Assembly (NCBI RefSeq): GCF_002214805.1
Contig: NZ_CP019914.1
Location: 992,001 to 1,056,000, forward strand
Origin: Brachyspira hampsonii
Lineage (GTDB): Bacteria > Spirochaetota > Brachyspiria > Brachyspirales > Brachyspiraceae
Reading direction: 5' to 3'
DNA length: 64,000 bases
A program made the position numbers and the translations under genes. Within the stretch, counting starts at the first letter, position 1; the number at the start of each line of letters is the position of its first letter. The notes under the pieces were generated by a model that saw nothing but the letters and a program-made list of their open reading frames with translations, was not told the DNA's origin and made no database searches. Shown one piece after another: positions 7,457 to 17,866 of this stretch.

Positions 7457-9688
7457 ATGAGAGAAATAATCAATTTTAATACCGATTGGAAGTTTTTTAA
7501 AGAATGGAGCGATAATATAAAAAGCGATAATAAATTAAAAGGCGAAAATATCACATTACCGCATACAGTAGCAGAAATACCATTACATTATTTTGATGAA
7601 TCAGATACTTGGCTTGTTTCAGGATATCAAAACATTTTTAAATATGACAAAGCAAAGTTAAAAGACAAAAGAATATTGATTAATTTTGAAGGTGCTATGG
7701 CTGCTGCTGAAGTATTTGTCAATGAAAAAAGTTTTGGAGAGCATAAAGGCGGATATTTACCTTTTGTATATGATATCACAGATGAATTAAAAGACGGAGA
7801 AAATCTCATAGCTGTAAAACTAGATAGTACAGAAAGAGAAGATATCCCGCCTTTCGGAAATGAAATAGATTATTTATGCTATGGCGGAATATATAGAGAG
7901 GTACAAATTATTATTGCTGATAATATATCAATAGAAAATGTTATGCTTACAGGACTTGCTAATCAAAATATAACAGGAAAGATAAGAATAAGAAACAGCA
8001 AAAAAGAAAGCATTAAAGAAACAATTTCTATTAACTTATATAACAGAGAATATCATATATGCGAGATAAAAAAAGAAATAACTTTAAAAAAAGGCGAATT
8101 GTTTACAGATATAACAATAGATGAACATATAGACTCTGACAGAATAGAATTATGGGATATAGATAATCCAAGACTTTATAAATTGGAAGTATCTATTGCC
8201 AGCAATGAAGATAACTTTTCTGTAAAAATAGGATTCAGAGATGCTAAATTTACTGAGAACGGATTTTTCTTAAATGATAAAAGAATAAAATTGAGAGGGT
8301 TAAACAGACATCAAAGTTTTCCTTATGTTGGTTATGCTATGCCTGAAAGAATACAAAAGAAAGATGCCGATATATTAAAATTCGACTTAGGACTTAATAT
8401 AGTTCGTTCTTCACACTACCCTGCTTCAAGACATTTCTTAGACAGATGCGATGAGATAGGATTAATGGTATTTGAAGAAATTCCGGGTTGGCAGCATATA
8501 GGCGATAAAAAATGGCAGAAAGCTTCTGTAGAAAATGTTAAATATATGATAGAAAGAGATTATCATCATCCTTCCATTATAATATGGGGCGTAAGAATCA
8601 ATGAAAGTCAGGATAATCATAGCTTTTACAAAGAAACTAATAAAACAGCCCATGAACTTGATAAAACAAGACAAACAGGCGGAGTAAGATATTTAGTGGG
8701 CAGCGAACTTTTAGAAGATGTATACACAATGAATGATTTTAATTATGACGGTACTTCTGATCCTCTAAGAGCACAAAAATTTGTAACTAAATTAGATAAA
8801 AATGTTCCGTATATGATAACAGAATATAACGGACATATGTTCCCTACAAAAATGCAGGACTGTGAAGAAAGATTAATAGAACATACTAAAAGACACTTTG
8901 AAATAATTAATGCCGTTGCTATAGATAATCATATTTCAGGTTCTACAGGCTGGTGTGCCTTTGATTATCATACTCACTATAATTTCGGTTCAGGCGACAG
9001 AATATGTTATCATGGCGTTTATGATATGTTTAGAAATCCAAAATTGGCTGCATCAGTATATTCATCACAAACAAACAAAAGAAATAAAATTGTATTAGAA
9101 CCTATCACTATATATACAAGAGGAGAAAGATCTATAGGCGGAATATCTCCTTTAATGGTTGCTACAAATTGTGATTATGTAGAAATTTATTTTAAAGATG
9201 TCTTAATAGCCAAAGAATATCCTGCTACAGGAAGATATCAGGGATTAAATCATGCTCCTGTTATAATAAAAATGGATATAAATATACCCGGAGTAAGCGA
9301 TATGGGTTGGACAGATATGAAATTAATAGGTTATATAGACGGAAAACCTGCTATAGAAAAAAATTATTTGAATAACCCTACTTTCAAAAGTTTGTATGTA
9401 AAAGCAGATGACAATGAAATTAATTCTGTAAGCGAAGGATCTTCTTGGGATTCAACAAGAATAACTGTAAAAGCTGTTGATGCTATTGGAAACAGACTTC
9501 CATATATTAATGAAGCTATTACTATAGAAGTAAAAGGAGCAGGAGAATTAATAGGAAATGATAATCCTGTACTTGAAGGCGGTTATTATTCTTTCTGGGT
9601 TAAATCAAATAAAAATAAAGGAAGTATAAAAATTACAGTAAAAAATAAAAGAGTAAAAGAAGAAACTATAGAGATAAAAGTAAAATAA
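7457..9688 (+). CDS. Glycoside hydrolase family 2 beta-galactosidase-type enzyme
   Basis: 743 residues without a signal peptide, so intracellular. Order: sugar-binding jelly-roll domain (~1-170), immunoglobulin-like domain (~170-275), TIM barrel (~275-570, beginning KLRGLNRHQSFPYVG) and C-terminal beta domains. The acid/base is E383 in GVRINES and the nucleophile E456 in TEYNGH, a 73-residue spacing normal for the family. It hydrolyses terminal beta-galactosides or related beta-glycosides. A lack of PTS or lac-type transporter next to it leaves the substrate open. GGAG precedes the ATG. The 5' leader is long and a strong terminator follows, so it is transcribed alone. Confidence 0.9.
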   Translation: MREIINFNTDWKFFKEWSDNIKSDNKLKGENITLPHTVAEIPLHYFDESDTWLVSGYQNIFKYDKAKLKDKRILINFEGAMAAAEVFVNEKSFGEHKGGYLPFVYDITDELKDGENLIAVKLDSTEREDIPPFGNEIDYLCYGGIYREVQIIIADNISIENVMLTGLANQNITGKIRIRNSKKESIKETISINLYNREYHICEIKKEITLKKGELFTDITIDEHIDSDRIELWDIDNPRLYKLEVSIASNEDNFSVKIGFRDAKFTENGFFLNDKRIKLRGLNRHQSFPYVGYAMPERIQKKDADILKFDLGLNIVRSSHYPASRHFLDRCDEIGLMVFEEIPGWQHIGDKKWQKASVENVKYMIERDYHHPSIIIWGVRINESQDNHSFYKETNKTAHELDKTRQTGGVRYLVGSELLEDVYTMNDFNYDGTSDPLRAQKFVTKLDKNVPYMITEYNGHMFPTKMQDCEERLIEHTKRHFEIINAVAIDNHISGSTGWCAFDYHTHYNFGSGDRICYHGVYDMFRNPKLAASVYSSQTNKRNKIVLEPITIYTRGERSIGGISPLMVATNCDYVEIYFKDVLIAKEYPATGRYQGLNHAPVIIKMDINIPGVSDMGWTDMKLIGYIDGKPAIEKNYLNNPTFKSLYVKADDNEINSVSEGSSWDSTRITVKAVDAIGNRLPYINEAITIEVKGAGELIGNDNPVLEGGYYSFWVKSNKNKGSIKITVKNKRVKEETIEIKVK

Positions 9689-9716
9689 AATTAGTAAGTT
9701 TTTATTAATATATATA

Positions 9717-9750
9717 AGAGTTTGAGATGTAAATTTCAAACTCTTTTTTT
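9717..9750 (+). terminator. Intrinsic terminator after the GH2 gene
   Basis: AGAGTTTGA and TCAAACTCT pair, followed by T7. Confidence 0.85.
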
Positions 9751-9823
9751 ATAAAAATTTATCTTGTTTTATTTTTAATTTATGTTTAATATTAATAAAA
9801 ATATTAAATAATGGGATAAAATT

Positions 9824-10264
9824 ATGAAAAATGAAGATATAAAAAAACATATAGAAACAATATATGATTTTTGGTATACATCAAATAGATTTTATTATTT
9901 ATGGGCTAAACAATATGGAATAACAGATTTAGCTTTATTCACATTATTGATAATTTACAACAGCAAAGAATGCGTACAGAACTCCATTACAGAAAAATTG
10001 TCTGTGCCAAAACAAACTGTTTGTTCTATACTAGATAACTTTGAAAAAAAAGGATATATTAAGAAAAAAGTTAATCCTAAAGATAAAAGAAATAGACTTA
10101 TTAGTTTAACAAAAAAGGGAAATACATTTGCCGAGCCTATATTAAAAGAGTTGGAAAAATTGGATATAGCAATGCTTAAATGTCTTACGGAAGATGAGAT
10201 AAAAAATTATGTTGAATCTCAAAAGAAACTTATAACATTTATGAATAATTATTTTGATAATTAA
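9824..10264 (+). CDS. MarR family transcriptional regulator
   Basis: 146 residues with the MarR layout. Dimerisation helices lie at both ends. The winged helix-turn-helix is at ~50-105, with recognition segment KLSVPKQTVCSILDNFEKKGYI, wing KVNPKDKRNRLISLTKKG and the D-x-R motif. MarR proteins repress transcription and release DNA on binding a small ligand or on oxidation; there are two cysteines (46 and 57). The target cannot be read from the sequence. The gene is bounded by a terminator upstream and its own promoter-less gap downstream. Confidence 0.9.
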   Translation: MKNEDIKKHIETIYDFWYTSNRFYYLWAKQYGITDLALFTLLIIYNSKECVQNSITEKLSVPKQTVCSILDNFEKKGYIKKKVNPKDKRNRLISLTKKGNTFAEPILKELEKLDIAMLKCLTEDEIKNYVESQKKLITFMNNYFDN

Positions 10265-10268
10265 AATA

Positions 10269-10296
10269 TTGAATTTAATAAAATAATTAATATAAT
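10269..10296 (+). promoter_or_regulatory. Sigma70-type promoter
   Basis: TTGAAT, 16 bases, TATAAT, 34 bases before the TTG start of the cysteine-cluster protein. Confidence 0.6.
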
Positions 10297-10329
10297 AGTT
10301 GTATAAATTATTTTAAAGGCGGTTTTATT

Positions 10330-10773
10330 TTGAAAGTTATACCATCAGATAGTTTATTAAAAAATAGAAAAGAAAAAGTAAGTGAAAAATTATGTGCAGA
10401 CTGCAATTCATTATGCTGTCATGATTTGGTTATGGAAATATCTCCTCCTAAAAATGAAAGCGAACTTAATACATTAAAATGGTATTTGCATTTCAGACAT
10501 TCATTTATATTTATATATGAGAACACTTGGTATCATATGATAAGAAGCGAATGCAGATATTTAGATAAAAAAACATATTTATGCAAAAATTATGAAAATA
10601 GAAATGAAATCTGCTCAAAACACAGCCCTCCTAAATGTGAAAGATATGAAGAATGGTATGATGTAATATTTGATGATCAATATGAATTAGAAAAATATGT
10701 ATATGAAAATAAAATAATTAAGAAAAAATCTTCCGGTACAAAGAAAAAAGCAGCTAAAAAAACTAAAAAATAG
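10330..10773 (+). CDS. YkgJ-like cysteine-cluster protein with basic tail
   Basis: 147 residues starting at TTG, set by AAAGGCGG a few bases upstream. The CxxCxxxCC cluster (CADCNSLCC, ~residues 22-30) and further cysteines in ECRYLDKKTYLC and EICSKH match the Fe-S or zinc-binding YkgJ/UPF0153 family of unknown function. The last ~17 residues are almost pure lysine/alanine (KKKSSGTKKKAAKKTKK), unlike the rest, and resemble the tail on GlyA in this window. It is seven bases from the next gene and so probably co-transcribed with it. Confidence 0.75.
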   Translation: MKVIPSDSLLKNRKEKVSEKLCADCNSLCCHDLVMEISPPKNESELNTLKWYLHFRHSFIFIYENTWYHMIRSECRYLDKKTYLCKNYENRNEICSKHSPPKCERYEEWYDVIFDDQYELEKYVYENKIIKKKSSGTKKKAAKKTKK

Positions 10774-10780
10774 ATAAAAT

Positions 10781-12244
10781 ATGAAAAAAAAAGAAATAAA
10801 AAAAGTTTGTATAACATATCCCCCATTTGAATATAATAATGGATATCCATTAATATCTTTAAATAGGCAATTTCAATGGTTAAAAAATCCGTCATATTCA
10901 TATCCTATAATACCTTCTTATGCTGCCACATTATTAAAGAATAATGGAATTAATGTTGTGTTTTTAGATACAATAGCATCTAATATGACAACTATAGATT
11001 GGTTTAATAGTATAGATAACATCTCTCCTGATTTAGTATTTTTTGAGGTAAAAACCCCTATAATCAATTATATTTGGGATACTATAGAAACAATAAAAGA
11101 AAAATATAATAATACATATGTAGTTTTAGCAGGAGATCATGTTACAGCTTTGCCTGAAGAAAGTATGAATAAATCTAAAACTGATTTTGTATTAACAGGC
11201 GGAGATTATGACTTTCTTCTTTTGAATTTGGTTAATCATATAAATAACGGAGATAAACTGAAAAAAGGAATATACTACAGAACTTCTAATGGAAATATAA
11301 AAAATACAGGAAAATTTGAACTTGAAGAATCTTTAGACAGACTTCCATTTATAGATAGAAATCTCACAAATTGGAAATTATATTCAAAAATAAATAGATA
11401 TTTTAAAAAAATACCCGGAACATATATAATGTCGGCAAGAGGATCTATACATAATAATTATAATAGTAATTCTTCAAATATTCTATTTAATAATATAAGA
11501 GTTAGAAATCCAATTAATGTGATAGATGAAATAGAATATTTGAATAAAAGATATGGAATAAAAGAAATATTAGATACAAGTGTTTATTTTCCTACAGGAG
11601 AATGGCTTTCATTATTCTGCGAAACTATGAAGGAAAGAAAACTACATAAAAAACTTTATATAGATTGTTATATTTATCTTGGAATACTAGAATATCAAGA
11701 TTATAAGATGATGAAAAAATCCGGATTTAAAACAGTTATTTTTAATTTACCTTCAGGAAATGCTCAAACTATTGAAAAGCTAGGCATTACCGACAACAAC
11801 ATAGAAAATATTATAGAATCCATAAAATTAGCAAAGAAAGCAGGTTTATTTGTAGATATAATGGTAAAAATAGGTTATCCTTGGGAAACATCTGAAGATA
11901 TAACAAATACATTTAATATTGTAAAATACTTAATGCTCAATGGATATATTAATTCCATGAACGCTTCTATTTTTATACCATATCCCGGAACAAGATTATT
12001 TAAATATTGCGATGAAAATAATTTGATTAAAACGAAAAATTGGTTTGATTATGATATGAGAAAAAGCATTATGAAACTAGATATGGATGATGAGCAAATA
12101 TTTAAATACATTGAATGTTTTTATAATTTATCATTTACGCCAAGATATGTTTTTCAGAAAATAAAAAGTATAAGAGATATTTACGATATAAAATACTATA
12201 TAAAATCGTTTAAAAACATACTTTCATACTACTTAAATGATTAA
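10781..12244 (+). CDS. B12-binding/radical-SAM-like protein lacking the Fe-S cysteines
   Basis: 487 residues. The N-terminal part (~1-150) is a cobalamin-binding-type Rossmann domain (YPPFEYNNGYPL, then VVLAGDHVTALPEE and FVLTGGD). The rest is a radical SAM TIM barrel of the B12-dependent class: IMSARGS, then NPINVIDEIEYLNKRYGI, then LPSGNAQTIEKLGI and GYPWETSEDI. At the place of the cluster motif RGCxxxCxxC the chain reads RGSIHNNYNS: all three cysteines are replaced by Ser or Asn. No other CxxxCxxC exists. Either it has lost catalysis and serves as a binding protein, or it is decaying, although there is no frameshift or stop. Confidence 0.75.
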   Translation: MKKKEIKKVCITYPPFEYNNGYPLISLNRQFQWLKNPSYSYPIIPSYAATLLKNNGINVVFLDTIASNMTTIDWFNSIDNISPDLVFFEVKTPIINYIWDTIETIKEKYNNTYVVLAGDHVTALPEESMNKSKTDFVLTGGDYDFLLLNLVNHINNGDKLKKGIYYRTSNGNIKNTGKFELEESLDRLPFIDRNLTNWKLYSKINRYFKKIPGTYIMSARGSIHNNYNSNSSNILFNNIRVRNPINVIDEIEYLNKRYGIKEILDTSVYFPTGEWLSLFCETMKERKLHKKLYIDCYIYLGILEYQDYKMMKKSGFKTVIFNLPSGNAQTIEKLGITDNNIENIIESIKLAKKAGLFVDIMVKIGYPWETSEDITNTFNIVKYLMLNGYINSMNASIFIPYPGTRLFKYCDENNLIKTKNWFDYDMRKSIMKLDMDDEQIFKYIECFYNLSFTPRYVFQKIKSIRDIYDIKYYIKSFKNILSYYLND

Positions 12245-12330
12245 AAATATACTTGCATGGAAAATGTTTTAATGATATTCTTTTTAAACGGTTTATATAT
12301 ATGCCATAATTATTAAGGATTAAAGTTTAT

Positions 12331-13284
12331 ATGAAAAAAATAATAGTTTTTATATTATCTTTTATTTTTCTGCAAAGTAATTTTTTGTTTAATGATGTTG
12401 TAAATAGTATAGTTGGTATAGTTGGTTCTATGCCGATTACTTATGAAGATTTTTTAAGCAGAAAAACATTTTTGACATTGCAGGCTAGATCTATTGGACA
12501 AAAAGTTACTGATGATATGGTTTATAAAGATTTAGTTGAAGAAAGGATAATGTATTTAAAACTTAAAGAAAATAATTATGTCATAGAAGATAATGATGTA
12601 AAAAGAAGATTAGAAAGTATTGCAAAACAATATAATATGACTTCAGATCAATTTGCTAAGCAGCTTATGGCTGAAGGAATATCTTATGAAGAATATAAGA
12701 ATTCTATAAAAAAACAAATAGCTATGGAAAATTTATACGGACTTGTAGTTAATAACACAGAAATTAGTGATAAAGAAGCCGATGAATTCTATAATAATTC
12801 TAAAGATAAATCTGCATTTGAAGCTGATACTTTGGTAAAACTTTCTTGGATATTTTTCAAAGCCGCCACATTTACAGAAAAAGGAGAAAAGCAGGAATTA
12901 GCAAGTAAAGTAAGAGGAATGGCAGCAAGAGGACAAGATTTTGCCGAGTTAGCTAAACAATACAGTGAAGATGAAGCAACAAGAAAAAACGGAGGAGATT
13001 TGGGATATAATCTGCTTTATGATGCCGGTAAAAGATCTTTGCCTGCTCAAATAAATGCTGGTCTTAATTTGGCTAAAAGAGGATATAAAGTAGGTACTGT
13101 AAGCAGTGTTCGTGAATTAGTTGGAAAAGGCTTCTATATAGTAAAAATAATGGAAATAGAAAAAGATATGGAAAGCATAAGAACAAGAGTAAAGAATTAT
13201 TTAAGCGAAGCTCGTATGAGAGAATCATTTATTAAATGGCTTGACGAAGAAACTAAAAGAGTATCTGTTCAAATTTATAAATAA
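12331..13284 (+). CDS. SurA/PrsA-type peptidyl-prolyl isomerase
   Basis: 317 residues with a signal peptide (KKIIVFILSFIFLQSNFL). A SurA-N-like helical chaperone domain lies at ~25-140, a parvulin (PpiC) domain at ~160-275 with DFAELAKQYSEDEATRKNGGDLGY, and a C-terminal helix. It should fold envelope proteins in the periplasm. There is no lipobox, unlike Gram-positive PrsA, so it is probably soluble. The parvulin domain has the usual GGDLG turn. Other outer-membrane proteins in the window are likely clients, by inference. Confidence 0.88.
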   Translation: MKKIIVFILSFIFLQSNFLFNDVVNSIVGIVGSMPITYEDFLSRKTFLTLQARSIGQKVTDDMVYKDLVEERIMYLKLKENNYVIEDNDVKRRLESIAKQYNMTSDQFAKQLMAEGISYEEYKNSIKKQIAMENLYGLVVNNTEISDKEADEFYNNSKDKSAFEADTLVKLSWIFFKAATFTEKGEKQELASKVRGMAARGQDFAELAKQYSEDEATRKNGGDLGYNLLYDAGKRSLPAQINAGLNLAKRGYKVGTVSSVRELVGKGFYIVKIMEIEKDMESIRTRVKNYLSEARMRESFIKWLDEETKRVSVQIYK

Positions 13285-13309
13285 TTGATATACTTAAACA
13301 AAAAATTAA

Positions 13310-13338
13310 TTGTAAAATAAATTATTATATGTTATTAT
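13310..13338 (+). promoter_or_regulatory. Candidate promoter of the carAB leader
   Basis: TTGTAA, 17 bases, TATTAT. The predicted RNA start is near 13345, 22 bases before the leader ORF. Confidence 0.45.
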
Positions 13339-13366
13339 TAAAAACAAAAATTGAGAAAATTGTACT

Positions 13367-13441
13367 ATGATTTGGAAAAAGTTTAAATTAAAGAAAACGC
13401 TGTTAACAGCTTTTGATAATCTTAAAAAGATTGGAGATTGA
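13367..13441 (+). CDS. Candidate carAB leader peptide
   Basis: A 24-codon frame, MIWKKFKLKKTLLTAFDNLK then KIGD and TGA. The last seven codons cover the 5' arm of the terminator at 13424-13469, and a weak GAGAA lies ten bases before the ATG. In pyrBI-type attenuation a ribosome close behind RNA polymerase melts such a terminator when UTP is low. Translation here is inferred only. The sequence shows the geometry. Confidence 0.4.
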   Translation: MIWKKFKLKKTLLTAFDNLKKIGD

Positions 13442-13469
13442 CTTTCCGTTAATTTCCAATCTTTTTTTT
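13424..13469 (+). terminator. Intrinsic terminator upstream of carA (candidate attenuator)
   Basis: AAAAAGATTGGA pairs with TCCAATCTTTTT over a 19-base loop, then T8. A competing hairpin, AATCTT (13418) with AAGATT (13427), would occupy the terminator's 5' arm. Only about 40 bases separate the T-run from the carA ribosome-binding site, which leaves little room for a separate promoter. It may instead simply end the foldase transcript. Confidence 0.8.
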
Positions 13470-13518
13470 ATTTTTAAGAAAAATCTAAAAAAAATTTAGA
13501 ATAATAGGAAGGTGGAAT

Positions 13519-14604
13519 TTGAAACGTTACTTAATACTCGAAGATGCAAGCCATTATGAAGGCATAGCTTTTGGTTCTGATAATTTTAAAGTGGGAGAAT
13601 TAGTATTTAATACATCTATGACAGGTTATCAGGAAGTATTATCCGATTTATCTTACTGCGGACAAATTACTGTTATGACTTATCCGCTTATAGGAAATTA
13701 TGGAATAAACAGAGATGATTTTGAAAGTTTGAATCCGGCTATATTTGGATTTGTAGTTAAAGAGGCTTGTAAAAGTCCTAATAACTTCAGGAATGCTGAA
13801 ACTATAGATGAGTTTTTGAAGCTTAAAAATATTCCGGGTATAGAAAATATAGATACTAGAGCAATAACAAAAAAAATAAGAGAAGCCGGCACTCTTAAAG
13901 CTGTAATGAGCGACACTATAGATAATAAAGATGATATAGTAAAAATGCTTAAAGAAACACCATATATGAATGATCATGTAAAAAGAGTTTCTACAAAAAA
14001 TGCCTTTCCTATTCCTAATAGAGGTAAGAAAGTTGTATTAATAGATTTCGGAGCAAAACTCGGCATAATAAGAGAATTAAGCGAAAGAAATTGCGATTTG
14101 ATAGTAGTTCCTTATAATACAGATTTCAAAACCATAATGAGTTTAAATCCTGACGGAATAATGCTTTCAAACGGACCGGGAAACCCTAAAGATGTTAAAG
14201 AGTCTATAAATACAATAAAAGAGCTTATAGGAAAAGTACCAATATTTGGTATATGCTTGGGGCATCAGCTTATAAGTTTGGCATGCGGTGCTGATACTAT
14301 GAAATTAAAATTTGGTCATAGAGGCGGAAATCACCCTGTTAAAGATTTAGAAACCGGAAAAGTAAGCATAACAAGTCAGAATCATAGTTATGCAGTAAAA
14401 GCAGAAAGTTTATCCAATACGGATCTTGTTATGACGCATATATCTTTAAATGACGGAAGCTGTGAGGGAGTTAAGCATAAAAGATATCCTGTATTTTCTG
14501 TTCAGTATCACCCTGAATCTAGTCCGGGACCTGAAGACAGTAAATATTTATTTGATAATTTTATTGAAATGATAAACAACAATTATGGAGAAAAAAATGC
14601 CTAA
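13519..14604 (+). CDS. carA: Carbamoyl-phosphate synthase small subunit
   Basis: 361 residues. The glutaminase subunit hydrolyses glutamine and channels ammonia to CarB for carbamoyl phosphate, feeding pyrimidine and arginine synthesis. The N-terminal domain begins [15 protein letters not shown]. The class I amidotransferase domain has nucleophile C246 in GICLGHQ and H331/E333 in YHPES. The start is TTG at 13519, with AGGAAGGTGG upstream. The gene overlaps carB. It lies behind a candidate attenuator. Confidence 0.97.
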   Translation: MKRYLILEDASHYEGIAFGSDNFKVGELVFNTSMTGYQEVLSDLSYCGQITVMTYPLIGNYGINRDDFESLNPAIFGFVVKEACKSPNNFRNAETIDEFLKLKNIPGIENIDTRAITKKIREAGTLKAVMSDTIDNKDDIVKMLKETPYMNDHVKRVSTKNAFPIPNRGKKVVLIDFGAKLGIIRELSERNCDLIVVPYNTDFKTIMSLNPDGIMLSNGPGNPKDVKESINTIKELIGKVPIFGICLGHQLISLACGADTMKLKFGHRGGNHPVKDLETGKVSITSQNHSYAVKAESLSNTDLVMTHISLNDGSCEGVKHKRYPVFSVQYHPESSPGPEDSKYLFDNFIEMINNNYGEKNA

Positions 14605-17600
14605 AAGAAAAGATATAAAAAAAATATTAGTAATTGGGTCAGGACCTATTATTATAGGACAGGCTGCTGAATTTGATTATGCAGGTACGCAGGCATGCCA
14701 ATCTTTAAGAGAAGAAGGATATGAGGTTGTACTTATAAATTCTAATCCTGCTACTATAATGACTGATGCCGCTGTTGCTGATAAAGTTTATATTGAGCCT
14801 ATTAATTTGGATTTCGCTAAAAGAATAATATATAAAGAAAGACCTGATGCTATATTAGGTTCTCTTGGAGGTCAGACAGGATTAAATTTGGTTGTTGAAC
14901 TTGCTGAGAGCGGAATATTAGATGAATATGATGTTGAGATATTGGGTACAGATTTGAATGCTATAAATTGTGCTGAAGACAGGGAACTTTTTAAAAATCT
15001 TATGAATGAAATTAATGAACCTGTTCCTGAAAGTATAATAGTTCATAGTGTTGAAGAAGCTATTGAATTTGCAAATAAAATAGGCTATCACTTGGTTGTT
15101 CGTCCTGCTTACACTCTCGGAGGAACAGGAGGCGGATTTGCACGCAATGAAAGAGAATTAATAGAAATATGCGAAACAGGTTTAAAAATTAGTCCTGTAC
15201 ATGAATGCTTAGTTGAAAAGAGTATCGCAGGTTATAAAGAAATAGAATATGAAGTAATAAGAGATAACAATGATAATGCTATAGTAGTATGCAATATGGA
15301 AAATGTTGATCCTGTTGGAATACATACAGGAGACAGTATAGTGGTTGCTCCTTGTCAGACTTTAAGCGACAGAGAAAATCAAATGCTTAGAAATGTAAGT
15401 CTTAAAATAATAAGAGCTTTGAAAATATGCGGCGGATGCAATGTACAGTTGGCATTAGATCCTAATAGCTTTAAATATTACATAATAGAAGTTAATCCTA
15501 GAGTATCTCGTTCAAGTGCTTTGGCTAGTAAAGCTACGGGTTATCCCATTGCTAAAATCAGTGCCAAAATAGCAGTTGGTATGACTTTAGATGAAATAAT
15601 TAATCCGATAACTAAAAAAAGTTTTGCATGTTTTGAGCCTTCTATTGATTATGTAGTTACAAAATTCCCAAGACTTCCATTCGATAAATTTCCAAACGCC
15701 GACCGACAATTAGGTACTCAAATGAAAGCTACAGGCGAAGTTATGAGTATAGGAAGAAATTTTGAAGAGTCATTTTTAAAAGCTGTACGCTCTCTTGAAA
15801 TAAAATGCGATCATATAATACATAATGATGTTTCTAATTATACCACTAAAAAATTATGGGAGCGTATAGAATTAAGAGATGATTTAAGAATATTTATCAT
15901 AGCTGAACTTCTAAGACGAAAAGAAGATATAAAAGATATAATATATATCACTCATATAGATAAATTCTTTTTAGACAAAATAAAAAATATAATTACATTA
16001 GAAGAAAAATTGCACAAAAATAAAATGAATATAGAAGTTTTAAAAGAATGCAAAGAGGGAGGATTTTCTGACAGTTACATATCTAAAGTTTGGGAAACTG
16101 AAGAAATTGATATATACAAATTAAGACATGAAAATAATATTATTCCTGTATATAAAATGGTTGATACTTGTGCAGGAGAGTTTGAAAGCGAAACTCCTTA
16201 TTTCTATTCTACTTATGAAAAAGAAAATGAATCTTTTAAAAGCGGAAAAGAAAGCATCATAGTATTAGGCTCAGGACCTATAAGAATAGGACAAGGTGTG
16301 GAGTTTGATTATTCTACAGTTCATTGTGTTATGACTATAAGAGAAGCAGGATATGAAGCTATAGTAATAAATAATAATCCTGAAACTGTATCAACTGATT
16401 TTTCTATATCCGATAAACTTTATTTTGAACCTTTAACTATAGAAGATGTTATGCATATAATAGAACTTGAAAAACCTAAAGGTGTTATAGTACAGTTCGG
16501 CGGACAAACTGCTATTAACTTGGCAGAAAAACTAGTTATGCATGGAGTTAATATATTAGGCACTTCTTTAGAAAATATCAATAAAGCTGAAGACCGACAT
16601 GAATTTGAAGAGATGTTAAAAACTCTTAATATACCTCAGCCTAAAGGTGAAACTGCCATAACTGTTGATGAAGCTTTAGTAATAGCAAATAATATAGGCT
16701 ATCCTGTTTTAGTTCGTCCTAGTTATGTACTTGGCGGAAGAGCTATGGAGATAGTGGATAATGATGCATCATTAAAAATTTATATGGAAACTGCTGTAAA
16801 AGAAGTAAGCAATAAAGCTCCTATATTAATTGATAAGTATGTTATAGGAAAGGAAATAGAAATTGATGCTATTGCCGACAGTGAGAATAATATATTTATT
16901 CCGGGAATTATGGAGCATATAGAAAGAGCAGGAATTCATTCCGGTGATTCTATAAGCGTATACCCTACTCAAACAATATCAAATAAAGTAAAAGAAACTA
17001 TTATTGATTATACTAAAAGAATAGGTATAGGATTTAATTTTATAGGGCTTTACAATATACAATTTATAGTTGATAAAAATGATAATGTTTATGTACTTGA
17101 AGTGAATCCTAGAAGCAGCAGAACAGTACCTTTCTTAAGCAAAATAACTAATATACCAATGGCTAATGCGGCAACTATGTGCATAATTGGAAAATCATTG
17201 AAAGAGCAAGGATACAATAGTTTATATAAGGAAGAATCTAATAAGGTATTTGTTAAAGCTCCTGTATTTTCTTTTGCTAAATTAAGAAAGGTAGATACTA
17301 TACTAGGACCCGAAATGAAAAGTACAGGCGAAGCATTAGGCTTTGATTTTAATTTTGAAAAAGCATTATACAAAGCATTAATAGCGAGCGGACTTAGAAT
17401 ACCTTTACAGGGAAATGTACTTCTCACTATTTCAGATAATCATAAAATTGAAATACTTGATTTGGCAAAGAGATTTTCTAATATAGGCTACGGAATATAT
17501 GCCACAAAAGGAACTGCTAATTTCTTAAGAGAAAAAGGACTTTATGTTAAAGAAGTATCAAAAATTTATGAAGAAGGTTTAGAAAATATAATAGACACTA

Positions 17601-17794
17601 TAAGACTTGGTAAAGTGGACTATGTCATAAATACAATAGAAAGCAACAGCCAAACACATTCAGACAGTTTAGAATTAAGAAGGGCTTCTGCTGAAAATAA
17701 TATATCCTGTATTACATCATTAGATACGGCTTATGCTTTACTTAAAGTTATAGAATCTATGAATTTCACCATAATGGATTTGTCAAATATTTAA
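14597..17794 (+). CDS. carB: Carbamoyl-phosphate synthase large subunit
   Basis: 1065 residues, the usual length. It holds two homologous ATP-grasp halves ([20 protein letters not shown] near the start and [20 protein letters not shown] in the middle), the oligomerisation region between them, and a C-terminal MGS-like allosteric domain (~935-1065). It uses two ATP to make carbamoyl phosphate from bicarbonate and ammonia. I prefer the ATG at 14597 (MPKRKDIKK, as in other CarB proteins, with GGAG six bases before) over 14585. It overlaps carA by 8 bp, so the subunits are translationally coupled. Confidence 0.97.
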   Translation: MPKRKDIKKILVIGSGPIIIGQAAEFDYAGTQACQSLREEGYEVVLINSNPATIMTDAAVADKVYIEPINLDFAKRIIYKERPDAILGSLGGQTGLNLVVELAESGILDEYDVEILGTDLNAINCAEDRELFKNLMNEINEPVPESIIVHSVEEAIEFANKIGYHLVVRPAYTLGGTGGGFARNERELIEICETGLKISPVHECLVEKSIAGYKEIEYEVIRDNNDNAIVVCNMENVDPVGIHTGDSIVVAPCQTLSDRENQMLRNVSLKIIRALKICGGCNVQLALDPNSFKYYIIEVNPRVSRSSALASKATGYPIAKISAKIAVGMTLDEIINPITKKSFACFEPSIDYVVTKFPRLPFDKFPNADRQLGTQMKATGEVMSIGRNFEESFLKAVRSLEIKCDHIIHNDVSNYTTKKLWERIELRDDLRIFIIAELLRRKEDIKDIIYITHIDKFFLDKIKNIITLEEKLHKNKMNIEVLKECKEGGFSDSYISKVWETEEIDIYKLRHENNIIPVYKMVDTCAGEFESETPYFYSTYEKENESFKSGKESIIVLGSGPIRIGQGVEFDYSTVHCVMTIREAGYEAIVINNNPETVSTDFSISDKLYFEPLTIEDVMHIIELEKPKGVIVQFGGQTAINLAEKLVMHGVNILGTSLENINKAEDRHEFEEMLKTLNIPQPKGETAITVDEALVIANNIGYPVLVRPSYVLGGRAMEIVDNDASLKIYMETAVKEVSNKAPILIDKYVIGKEIEIDAIADSENNIFIPGIMEHIERAGIHSGDSISVYPTQTISNKVKETIIDYTKRIGIGFNFIGLYNIQFIVDKNDNVYVLEVNPRSSRTVPFLSKITNIPMANAATMCIIGKSLKEQGYNSLYKEESNKVFVKAPVFSFAKLRKVDTILGPEMKSTGEALGFDFNFEKALYKALIASGLRIPLQGNVLLTISDNHKIEILDLAKRFSNIGYGIYATKGTANFLREKGLYVKEVSKIYEEGLENIIDTIRLGKVDYVINTIESNSQTHSDSLELRRASAENNISCITSLDTAYALLKVIESMNFTIMDLSNI

Positions 17795-17802
17795 AAAATA
17801 AA

Positions 17803-17845
17803 AAACTATGTATTTGTTATCAACATAAAAACAAATACATAGTTT
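17803..17845 (-). terminator. Terminator between carB and aroF
   Basis: A 16-bp perfect stem (AAACTATGTATTTGTT with its complement). On the minus strand it is followed by TTTTTATTTTTT, so it ends aroF transcription. On the plus strand the T-run is only three, so effect on carAB is weaker. Confidence 0.8.
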
Positions 17846-17866
17846 AAAAATTCATTTTAGATAAAA

